A program made the position numbers and the translations under genes. A stretch of DNA of 6,148 bases, taken from assembly GCA_910587575.1 (NCBI GenBank), contig CAJULU010000020.1, positions 47,999-54,146 on the forward strand. Reading direction: 5' to 3'. The DNA comes from an uncultured Dorea sp. GTDB lineage: Bacteria; Bacillota; Clostridia; Lachnospirales; Lachnospiraceae. This document shows, one piece after another, positions 1-5,835 of this stretch (position 1 is its first letter; every line of letters begins with the position of its first letter). Under the pieces are notes generated by a model. It saw only the letters and a list, made by a program, of their open reading frames with translations, did no database searches and was not told the origin of the DNA.

Positions 1-1014
1 CTTGTTCACCGTAATCCCAAGCTGCTTCAAGGACTGCTCAGAGCCGATACCGGTGATCATGTTGCGAAGCTGTCTGCCGACGCCCGTTCCCTTGTCATAA
101 TTATCATTGAGGAACCTCAATGATGAATTATAAGCATCAACCAGGTCGCCAAGTGCGGAAGCCACATTCGCGGAATTCACGCCCGCCTTCAGCGTAGCCT
201 CACCGGCCTTCTTAAGCTCTACGTCTACTCCGTAATAACCGATCGAAACGTTGTTCTTATCTGACTCATACTCTGTGGTCCTGCCGTCCACGGTCACAGA
301 ATACTTCGCATTGGCTGCTTCGGTCTTCACATTGTCCGCTCCCGCCGCTGCTCCAAGTTCTCCGCTGACGGTGAAGTCCTTGCCTTCGCCCGTAGACTTT
401 CCTTCTAACTGCAGGGAAGCTACTCCGTCTTTCTGTACAACGCTGGCCGTCACGCCAACCTTGCTCTTATTGATCTGGTCTGCCGCTTCCTGCAGCATCT
501 GGGCATTGGTTCTGGAGCCTCCGTTCGCTTTCGTAGTTCCTACACGGACATTGACGGAATTCTTCCCGTCGCCAACGGTGAAGTTCATCGCTGACTTCGC
601 ATACTCAGAACCCTTCACGCCGTCGCTGACATTGACCTGCGCCTGTGCGATCTGCTCAACACTAAGCTCATACTCCTTGTCATTCTTAACCAGTAATTTC
701 CCGCTTGCCGTTGCAATGCTATTGTCAGAACTGGTAATCGCAAGATCACTCATAGCCCCGTTCTTATTCGAACTTCTCAGTTCATTCGCCGCATTCATCA
801 GGTCAGACATGGTACTGCTGTAATCCTTGACAAAGCTGACATTGGCATTCATCGCCGCCTTCCGTGATATCACAGATGACGTTGACGAAGACGAATAAGA
901 CTGGTTCAGCCTTGGATTGTTGGAAAGAGCCTGGGTCAGACGAAGACTGTTGATGGATGACTGATAGCTGTACAGACTGTTCAGTCCATAAGAACCGATT
1001 CCACTGATTGCCAT
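1..1014 (-). CDS. fliD: FliD-like flagellar cap (hook-associated protein 2) protein, N-terminal 338 residues, cut by window edge
   Basis: FliD caps the growing flagellar filament outside the cell and guides flagellin folding. I read the frame directly: it is open from an ATG at 1014 to base 1 with no stop, so the C-terminus is missing. Family signs are the segment YELSVEQIAQAQ (about 115-126), which resembles the FliD_N motif; a Hin-like beta segment around 238-275; the helix VASALGDLVDAYNSSLRFLN (about 284-303), typical of the start of FliD_C; and EQSLKQLGITVNK (about 326-338), matching the conserved FliD 'LxxLGI' stretch. There is no cysteine in 338 residues, as is usual for flagellar exterior proteins, and no signal peptide, which fits type III flagellar export. 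The first 60 residues (MAISGIGSYGLNSLYSYQSS, then a Ser-rich run) differ from the usual FliD start (G-x-GSGLD). The start has an AAAGGAGG site 7 bases upstream. A non-flagellar FliD-fold surface protein is an alternative. Confidence 0.72.
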   Translation of the reverse strand, partial: MAISGIGSYGLNSLYSYQSSINSLRLTQALSNNPRLNQSYSSSSTSSVISRKAAMNANVSFVKDYSSTMSDLMNAANELRSSNKNGAMSDLAITSSDNSIATASGKLLVKNDKEYELSVEQIAQAQVNVSDGVKGSEYAKSAMNFTVGDGKNSVNVRVGTTKANGGSRTNAQMLQEAADQINKSKVGVTASVVQKDGVASLQLEGKSTGEGKDFTVSGELGAAAGADNVKTEAANAKYSVTVDGRTTEYESDKNNVSIGYYGVDVELKKAGEATLKAGVNSANVASALGDLVDAYNSSLRFLNDNYDKGTGVGRQLRNMITGIGSEQSLKQLGITVNK

Positions 1015-1021
1015 AATTCTT

Positions 1022-1029
1022 CCTCCTTT
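1022..1029 (-). promoter_or_regulatory. Ribosome binding site of the FliD-like gene
   Basis: Read on the minus strand this is AAAGGAGG, a near-perfect Shine-Dalgarno, with 7 bases to the ATG at 1014. It fixes the start of the FliD-like gene. Confidence 0.85.
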
Positions 1030-1048
1030 CTTAAATAATAGATTGCAT

Positions 1049-1068
1049 AAGAATGGCTATCCATCCTT
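1049..1068 (-). other. Hairpin in the 5' leader of the FliD-like gene
   Basis: On the minus strand AAGGATGG and CCATTCTT pair as an 8-bp stem (one G-U pair) around an ATAG loop. It is not followed by a T-run, so it is not an intrinsic terminator. If the SigD-type promoter just upstream is used, the stem begins within a base or two of the mRNA 5' end, where such stems often protect against decay. That role is inference. Confidence 0.45.
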
Positions 1069-1075
1069 CAATAAT

Positions 1076-1102
1076 ATATCGACATGCTGGATATAAATGT
1101 TA
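1076..1102 (-). promoter_or_regulatory. Candidate SigD (sigma-28) promoter of the FliD-like gene
   Basis: On the minus strand TAAC (1102-1099), 15 bases, then GTCGATAT (1083-1076). The Bacillus SigD consensus is TAAA-N15-GCCGATAT, so 10 of 12 positions match with ideal spacing. The predicted start point is near 1069, giving a leader of about 55 bases. Late flagellar genes such as fliD are commonly SigD-dependent, so motif and gene agree. A SigA-like alternative overlaps it: TTAACA (1103-1098), 19 bases, TATATT (1078-1073), with a spacing longer than usual. Confidence 0.5.
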
Positions 1103-1110
1103 ATACTTTT

Positions 1111-3447
1111 TTATTTTTCCACACCTTCTGTCTCAATAATGAACTTGGTGCTTCCGTTCATTCCTTCCTGGATTCCTGCAAATGACTTGTAGTTCTTTCC
1201 CAGGTCTGACATGGTATCAATCCTGGTTCTTACAGACTGGATGTCATTATCAAATACATCGGTCAGTCTGTCAATACCGGAAGTCTTGAATTCTGACATA
1301 CCGTCCGCAAGCTGCCGGTTCCCATCGGAAAGGGCGGCCGCACCATCTGCAAGCTGCCGGGTTCCGTCGGAAAGAGTTCCGGCTCCAATGGCAAGCTGCT
1401 GGTTCCCGTCAGATAATTTTCCGGCGCCGTCCGCAAGCTGCTGGTTCCCGTCAGAAAGTGTAACGGCTCCGGCTGAAAGTGTACTGGCTCCGGCCGAAAG
1501 CTGCCCTACGCCGTCCAGAAGCTTAGAACCGCCCTCCTTTAAGGAGTTCATTCCGTCCAGAAGCGGCTTGTTGCTGGCATATAAGCGTTCTGCCCCCGCC
1601 TTAAGTTCCGCCGTTCCTGCTGCCAGTTCATCTGCGCCCGCTGACAGAGACGCCGCACCGCCTCCGATGGCACCGGTCCCCCCCAGTGTTTCCGCAAGGC
1701 TGGCCGCACCATTTTCAATTCCCGATACACCGTCCACCAGCGGATATCCCGGTGTCGTCAGCTGTGCCTGTGCTCCCTGTATGCCTGCCCCTACGCCTTC
1801 GATCTGGTCTGCAATCGCATTGATGGACGCATCTTTGCTGTCTGCCGCATACGCCATTGCATTGACGGCCTCATTCATACTTCCGCAGATCTGATCCAGC
1901 TGCGCCTCAATTGCCGCCGCTGCCGCCGCCCTGGTCTCTTCGTCTGCATCCGGGAAATACTGGTCCACGATTCCTGCCACATTCACTTCCGAATACACCG
2001 CACCTGCTGTTCCGTTACTTCCCGTTATGGATCTTAAGCTGGCCGCCAGACTCTGTAATCCGGCCGACGCATTTCCCAGGCCTGAGGCCACCTCACCCAT
2101 GCCGCCTCTGACAGCCTGTGCTCCGGCTGCAAGCTGGCCTGCTCCGGCTGATGCCTGTGCGATTCCCGCATTCAGGCTTCCTGCTCCTTCACTCAGCGCA
2201 CTGGCTCCGCCTGCAATGGCTTCGCTTCCTTCTTTCAGTCCTGACACTCCGTCTGTATATGCATACATCCCTTCTGCCAGCGTATTGACGCCCTTAGTCA
2301 GTTCTCCGCTCTTGCTGTTCAGTTCATTCACACCTTCTGCCAGTGTCCTGGAACCGTCTCTCAGTTCTTTTGCTCCAGCCGCAGCGCTCTTAGAGCCGTC
2401 TGCCAGTTCCTTTGCTCCGCCGGCCGCTTCCTTCGCCCCGTCTGCCAGTTCTTTTGCCCCGTCTGCAGCGCTCTTAGAGCCGTCTGCCAGCTGGTCCGCC
2501 CCGTCAGACGCTTCTTTGGAGCCATCCTCAAGCTTTGCAGAAGCATCCTCCAGTTCATGGATGGAATCCTCAAGGCTGTCAAAATCATGGACATCGCTTA
2601 GATCGAACTCCTCCATAATCTCCGTGGAAGCCACCGTAATGGTCGGGCCCACGGAAGCATCCTTCACATCAGCCGTAATGGTCACGCTCTCCGGGATATC
2701 AAGATCCAGCTCTTTCAGTTTCAGATTCTCGGACAGTCCCGGGAACCCAAGCCCTACCACGATGTTCTTATCTGCATCTGACAGAATCTTTCCGTTGTCA
2801 ATGGTCACATTGCTGTACTCATCCGTTGGCAGCATCATGGAAGTCACCATGGTAAACGGAGTATACATCTCCACATTCTCGCCGTCAATCTCCACATTCT
2901 CCTTCGCATGGTTGTCATACTCGATATGGATCTCAACCTTCCCGTCTTTTCCCGCCAGATCCTCTGCCTTAATGTCTTTCCCGTCTAATTTATAGGAGAT
3001 ATTCACGTCCACCGGAAGCTTCTCGTCTGTGGTCCCCTGGTAATAGATATCGCTGCCCTCGGACTTCCAGGTCAGTTCTTTGCCGCTTCCCTTGGAAAAT
3101 TCTTCTTCCCCCTTGATATTCCTGATATCCTTCAGTCCGGAGATATCGGCCAGCTGCCCGCTTTCCGGGTTCTTAATCCACTCCGTCACAGTGGTCTTGC
3201 TGACATTTCCTTGTGCGTCCGCTTTTACATAGACCGATTCCTCCTTGAACAATCCGCCGCCTGAAATCTCCGGTTCTTCCGTCCCGCCTTCAAGTACGGC
3301 ATTGGCAGCCTCTTCCAGAATCTCCGTGGTCTCCTCCTCTGCCAGAACCTCTGCGCCAGACCCGTGGCACCCATACGCCCCGACTGCTCCTGCCGTTACA
3401 ACGACCGCCATAGCTCCTGCCATTATCCGTTTTCTGTTTCTATTCAT
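1111..3447 (-). CDS. Secreted xxxLxxG heptad-repeat protein, putative lipoprotein partner of the MMPL transporter
   Basis: Numbered from the ATG at 3447 (778 aa). This start has GGAGG 9 bases upstream; an in-frame ATG at 3471, eight codons earlier, has no ribosome binding site. Residues 1-26 form a signal peptide (MNRNRKR, then a hydrophobic run) ending GAYG-C27, which fits a loose lipobox. Residues about 60-285 are a beta-rich, acidic domain with KEESVYVKADAQGNV and the IYYQG and LPVDV stretches, a type I associate with uncharacterised Clostridia surface proteins. Two blocks of xxxLxxG heptads follow, about 302-467 and 570-719, of the kind found in YhgE/Pip-type proteins, separated by an Ala-rich segment. 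The C-terminus ends GMNGSTKFIIETEGVEK, resembling the tail of heptad domains that are fused to MMPL proteins in other Firmicutes. No other membrane segment is visible. Lying 65 bases downstream of the MMPL gene, it is probably an extracytoplasmic accessory of that pump (inference). No terminator is seen after its TAA. Confidence 0.85.
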   Translation of the reverse strand: MNRNRKRIMAGAMAVVVTAGAVGAYGCHGSGAEVLAEEETTEILEEAANAVLEGGTEEPEISGGGLFKEESVYVKADAQGNVSKTTVTEWIKNPESGQLADISGLKDIRNIKGEEEFSKGSGKELTWKSEGSDIYYQGTTDEKLPVDVNISYKLDGKDIKAEDLAGKDGKVEIHIEYDNHAKENVEIDGENVEMYTPFTMVTSMMLPTDEYSNVTIDNGKILSDADKNIVVGLGFPGLSENLKLKELDLDIPESVTITADVKDASVGPTITVASTEIMEEFDLSDVHDFDSLEDSIHELEDASAKLEDGSKEASDGADQLADGSKSAADGAKELADGAKEAAGGAKELADGSKSAAAGAKELRDGSRTLAEGVNELNSKSGELTKGVNTLAEGMYAYTDGVSGLKEGSEAIAGGASALSEGAGSLNAGIAQASAGAGQLAAGAQAVRGGMGEVASGLGNASAGLQSLAASLRSITGSNGTAGAVYSEVNVAGIVDQYFPDADEETRAAAAAAIEAQLDQICGSMNEAVNAMAYAADSKDASINAIADQIEGVGAGIQGAQAQLTTPGYPLVDGVSGIENGAASLAETLGGTGAIGGGAASLSAGADELAAGTAELKAGAERLYASNKPLLDGMNSLKEGGSKLLDGVGQLSAGASTLSAGAVTLSDGNQQLADGAGKLSDGNQQLAIGAGTLSDGTRQLADGAAALSDGNRQLADGMSEFKTSGIDRLTDVFDNDIQSVRTRIDTMSDLGKNYKSFAGIQEGMNGSTKFIIETEGVEK
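1291..1458 (-). repeat. Four tandem 42-bp (14-residue) units in the C-terminal heptad block
   Basis: The encoded units are LSDGNQQLADGAGK, LSDGNQQLAIGAGT, LSDGTRQLADGAAA and a diverged fourth beginning LSDGNRQLADG. In DNA, GCAAGCTG begins on the plus strand at 1307, 1349, 1391 and 1433, an exact 42-base period. A 23-base stretch at 1391-1413 is repeated perfectly at 1433-1455. Each unit is two heptads, indicating growth by tandem duplication. Confidence 0.85.
2356..2523 (-). repeat. Four tandem 14-residue units in the N-terminal heptad block
   Basis: The encoded units are GSKEASDGADQLAD, GSKSAADGAKELAD, GAKEAAGGAKELAD and GSKSAAAGAKELRD. A 26-base DNA stretch at 2381-2406 is repeated perfectly at 2465-2490, an 84-base offset equal to two units. 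The perfect copy between alternate units suggests recent duplication or gene conversion. Confidence 0.8.
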
Positions 3448-3456
3448 AACATCATA

Positions 3457-3461
3457 CCTCC
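3457..3461 (-). promoter_or_regulatory. Ribosome binding site that sets the heptad-protein start
   Basis: GGAGG on the minus strand, 9 bases before the ATG at 3447. It lies downstream of the in-frame ATG at 3471, so it cannot serve that codon. This makes 3447 the better start and yields a normal signal peptide beginning MNRNRKR. Confidence 0.8.
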
Positions 3462-3512
3462 ATAAAATCAATCATCATCCGCCATACAGACTTAATATTA
3501 AAATCATCCAGT

Positions 3513-5639
3513 TTATATGCTGCCGTCAGAACACTCTTTCATAGAGTTCTTCTCTCTTTTTCCGTCCTTCTCCATCCTGGGAAGAAATCCCCGGCTGGTC
3601 TTCACGATCACCCTGTCAAATACCATGAACATCGAAGGAAGAATCAGCACAACAACCAGCATGCTGATGACCGCCCCTCTCGCCATGAGGATACACAGGG
3701 AACTGATCATGTCAATATTCGAATATAGTCCCACACCCACCGTGGCTGCAAAGAAGCTGAATGCACTTACCATAATGGACTGTGCCGAAGCCTGGTGGGC
3801 AATGGTAACCGCATCGTATTTGTTCTTACCCTGGCTTCTCTCCCGCTTATACCTTGTGGTCATCAGAATCGCATAATCCACGGTGGAACCAAGCTGTATG
3901 GTACCGATTACGATAGAAGCCACGAAGGGAAGCTTCGTTCCCGTATAGAACGGGATTCCCATATTGACGAAAATGGCAAATTCAATGACGCCAACCAGGA
4001 TCACCGGCAGTGAGACGGACTGGAACAGAATCAGGATAATCAGAAAGATAATCCCAATGGATACCACGCTTACCGTCTTGAAATCCTTATCCGTAATGGT
4101 GATCAGATCTGCCGTCAGAGGCCCCTCCCCTACCAGCATGGCCTTCTCGTCATACTGATCCATGATTGCATTGATCTCTTCAATCTGCTGATTGACCTCA
4201 TCAGAAGCCACCTTATATAATGAATTAATCATTACCATCTGATACTGATCCGTCTTTAACATACTGGTAATGGATTCCGGAAGCATATCCGACGGAACCC
4301 CCGGGCCTACCAGTTTATCTAATCCCAACGCCCACTTCACGCCGTCTACCTTTTCTATCTTCTTCAGCATCTTCCCTACATCCGAGGAGGGTACCGAGCT
4401 GTCAAGCAGCAGGATGTGGGTCGTATTCATCTCATAATCTTCCTTCAGCTTCTCATTGGCAATGATACTGGGCAGATCCTTGGGAAGCGTCTCATCCAGG
4501 TTATAGTAAACCCCGGTGTGGTTATTTCCATAAACTGCCGGAAACAGCAGGATCAGAAATGCGGCCACATACCAGAGATAACGCTTTGTAACCTTTGCCG
4601 ACAGCCTGCCGATATCCGGCAGCAGCGGTTTGTGCTTTGTCTTTTCAATCAGCCTGTCGCAGCACAGGATCATGGACGGAAGCACCGTCACACAGGCAAT
4701 AACGCCAAAGACCACGCCTTTTGCCATGACTACCCCGATGTCCAGCCCCAGGGTAAAACTCATGAAACACAGTGCGATAAATCCGGCAACCGTTGTGACC
4801 GAGCTTCCCACCACCGAGGAAAACGTATGGGAAATGGCATGAGCCATGGCCCGCTTCTTATCTCCGTCAAACCGGATCTGCTGCTCTTCGTAGCTGTGCA
4901 TTAAGAAAATCGAGTAATCCAGCGTAACCCCCAGCTGCAACACTGCTGCCAGCGCTTTCGTGATATAGGAAATCTCTCCCAGAAAATAGTTACTTCCCAG
5001 GTTATAGAGAATCGCCATTCCGATACTCAGCAGAAACAGTACCGGCACGAAGAAGGACTCCATCGTAATTCCTAATACCAGCACCGCCAGGGCAACCGCA
5101 ATCAGCACATACAGCGGCGTCTCTTTCTCGGCAAGGTTCTTTGTATCCGTTACAATGGCCGACATTCCGCTTAAGAAACACTGCTTTCCCGCTATATTAC
5201 GGATTTCTTCAATCGCATTCATGGTACCGTCAGCGGAAGTCCCCTCATCAAAGAAGATGGCCATCATCGTACCCGTTTCCGAATTGAACACCTCGTAGAG
5301 TTCCTTTGGGAGCATACTCTCCGGAACCGAGATATCCATTACGGAATCATACCACAGGACATTCTCCACATGATCAGTCTTCTCAATCTCTTTCTTCAGC
5401 TTCACAATGTCCTTATCCTCCATGCCATCCACGATAAACATGGAAAATGCGCCCGTCCCGAAGTCTTCCACCATGATATCCTGACCCTTCATCGTCTCGA
5501 TATCTTCCGGCAGATAGGTAAGGACGTCATAATTCACTCTGGTATTCACATACCCCAGTACAGACGGAATCAACAGCAATATACTGATGATCAGAATCGG
5601 CACCCTGTACTTCACCACTTTTTTCCCAAACTGAACCAT
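3513..5639 (-). CDS. MMPL/RND-superfamily transporter
   Basis: Predicted proton-driven exporter of the MMPL branch of the RND superfamily, in the cytoplasmic membrane; substrate unknown, with lipids or lipophilic toxic compounds usual for the family. Numbered from the ATG at 5639 (708 aa). It shows the classic duplicated layout: TM1 about 13-31, an external loop to about 172, TM2-6 to about 325, TM7 about 353-371, a second loop to about 523, then TM8-12 to about 675. The two halves carry matching Asp-Tyr pairs in TM4 (LGVTLDYSIFL, D241) and TM10 (LGSTVDYAILM, D588), the usual proton-relay positions. The loops also match each other: VENVLW...VPESMLP and VDGVKW...VPSDMLP. The length of about 700 is normal for short Firmicute MMPL proteins. 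It is the first gene of a leftward operon with the heptad protein, divergent from a TetR gene and preceded by a strong promoter with two palindromic operators. Confidence 0.92.
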   Translation of the reverse strand: MVQFGKKVVKYRVPILIISILLLIPSVLGYVNTRVNYDVLTYLPEDIETMKGQDIMVEDFGTGAFSMFIVDGMEDKDIVKLKKEIEKTDHVENVLWYDSVMDISVPESMLPKELYEVFNSETGTMMAIFFDEGTSADGTMNAIEEIRNIAGKQCFLSGMSAIVTDTKNLAEKETPLYVLIAVALAVLVLGITMESFFVPVLFLLSIGMAILYNLGSNYFLGEISYITKALAAVLQLGVTLDYSIFLMHSYEEQQIRFDGDKKRAMAHAISHTFSSVVGSSVTTVAGFIALCFMSFTLGLDIGVVMAKGVVFGVIACVTVLPSMILCCDRLIEKTKHKPLLPDIGRLSAKVTKRYLWYVAAFLILLFPAVYGNNHTGVYYNLDETLPKDLPSIIANEKLKEDYEMNTTHILLLDSSVPSSDVGKMLKKIEKVDGVKWALGLDKLVGPGVPSDMLPESITSMLKTDQYQMVMINSLYKVASDEVNQQIEEINAIMDQYDEKAMLVGEGPLTADLITITDKDFKTVSVVSIGIIFLIILILFQSVSLPVILVGVIEFAIFVNMGIPFYTGTKLPFVASIVIGTIQLGSTVDYAILMTTRYKRERSQGKNKYDAVTIAHQASAQSIMVSAFSFFAATVGVGLYSNIDMISSLCILMARGAVISMLVVVLILPSMFMVFDRVIVKTSRGFLPRMEKDGKREKNSMKECSDGSI

Positions 5640-5648
5640 ACTCACCTG

Positions 5649-5654
5649 CTCCTT
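5649..5654 (-). promoter_or_regulatory. Ribosome binding site that sets the MMPL start
   Basis: AAGGAG on the minus strand lies 9 bases before the ATG at 5639 but only 3 bases before an in-frame GTG at 5645. The spacing favours the ATG, giving a protein that starts MVQFGKK, two residues shorter than the longest reading. Confidence 0.75.
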
Positions 5655-5663
5655 TTCTATTTC

Positions 5664-5676
5664 TGACTAACAGTCA
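5664..5676. promoter_or_regulatory. Operator palindrome, copy 1
   Basis: TGACTAACAGTCA: perfect 5-bp arms around 3 bases. It lies about 9 to 21 bases downstream of the predicted transporter start point, where a bound repressor would block elongation or promoter escape. Likely a binding site of the divergent TetR protein (inference). Confidence 0.7.
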
Positions 5677-5691
5677 TTTCTTACAATATGC

Positions 5692-5720
5692 ACTATACCA
5701 CAAAAATGACCAATAGTCAA
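5692..5720 (-). promoter_or_regulatory. SigA-type promoter of the MMPL operon
   Basis: On the minus strand TTGACT (5720-5715), 17 bases, TATAGT (5697-5692), with TGG directly before the -10 (an extended -10). This is close to the housekeeping consensus with ideal spacing. The start point is expected near 5685, giving a leader of about 46 bases. The -35 box is half of operator copy 2, so occupancy would exclude RNA polymerase. Confidence 0.8.
5707..5719. promoter_or_regulatory. Operator palindrome, copy 2, overlapping the MMPL -35 box
   Basis: TGACCAATAGTCA: same 5-3-5 layout with one arm mismatch. It overlaps the TTGACT -35 of the leftward promoter, a classical repression position. Its centre is 43 bp from copy 1. 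Confidence 0.7.
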
Positions 5721-5738
5721 TACTATTTTTCAAAAAAT

Positions 5739-5751
5739 TGACTTTTAGTCA
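5739..5751. promoter_or_regulatory. Operator palindrome, copy 3
   Basis: TGACTTTTAGTCA: perfect 5-bp arms around 3 bases. Its centre is 32 bp from copy 2. It sits upstream of both promoters' core elements, 16 bases before the -35 of the tetR promoter, so it may help cooperative binding or moderate autoregulation. Confidence 0.7.
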
Positions 5752-5767
5752 TTTTAATGAAAAAGAC

Positions 5768-5797
5768 TTGAAAATACGCCGATTTTCTGGTTATAAT
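5768..5797 (+). promoter_or_regulatory. Promoter of the TetR-family gene
   Basis: TTGAAA (5768-5773), 18 bases, TATAAT (5792-5797), a good SigA-type promoter. The start point is expected near 5804, giving a leader of about 32 bases. The spacer contains GCCGATTT (5778-5785), which resembles a SigD -10. Confidence 0.7.
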
Positions 5798-5803
5798 AAG
5801 GTA

Positions 5804-5819
5804 GCACGCCGAGGCGTGC
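5804..5819 (+). other. GC-rich inverted repeat at the predicted start of the tetR transcript
   Basis: GCACGCC-GA-GGCGTGC, perfect 7-bp arms, in an otherwise AT-rich region. In RNA it would form GCACGC/GCGUGC with a CGAG loop, starting at about +1 and ending 4 bases before the ribosome binding site. It could be a 5' stabilising stem, a brake on translation, or a second operator with a sequence unlike TGACT-N3-AGTCA. It has no following T-run, so it is not a terminator. Confidence 0.55.
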
Positions 5820-5823
5820 GCAG

Positions 5824-5829
5824 AAAGGA
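5824..5829 (+). promoter_or_regulatory. Ribosome binding site of the TetR-family gene
   Basis: AAAGGA with 6 bases to the ATG at 5836. A second in-frame ATG at 5842 would be 12 bases away, so 5836 is preferred. Confidence 0.65.
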
Positions 5830-5835
5830 CAGTCG

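Noticed and set aside
251..823. Plus-strand open frame (190 codons) opposite the FliD-like gene
   Set aside because: The minus-strand frame is open across all of 1-1014 with an excellent ribosome binding site and FliD motifs. The plus-strand protein is low-complexity and unrecognisable.
1049..1068. Hairpin considered as a terminator of the MMPL/heptad operon
   Set aside because: The stem has a G-U pair and no T-run follows it on either strand; it sits in the leader of the next gene.
1211..1894. Plus-strand open frame (227 codons) opposite the C-terminal heptads
   Set aside because: Same reverse-repeat artefact (PSASCRFPSE-type runs mirror the 14-residue units); no ribosome binding site or domain.
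2381..2490. Repeated 26-base segments considered as a CRISPR-like or mobile repeat
   Set aside because: The repeats are in frame with a 14-residue protein period and the intervening DNA encodes the same type of unit, so they are protein-coding repeats.
2027..2995. Long plus-strand open frame (322 codons), rich in Ser, Pro and Ala
   Set aside because: It is antisense to the heptad gene. Its composition is what the reverse reading of repeated Gly/Ala/Asp/Leu codons gives, and it has no recognisable domain. The minus-strand protein has a signal peptide, a good ribosome binding site and clear repeats.
3445..3645. Longer starts: ATG at 3471 for the heptad protein
   Set aside because: The ATG at 3471 has no upstream Shine-Dalgarno, while the ATG at 3447 has GGAGG at 9 bases.
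4416..4904. Plus-strand open frame (162 codons) inside the transporter gene
   Set aside because: It is antisense to conserved MMPL membrane segments and has no recognisable family.
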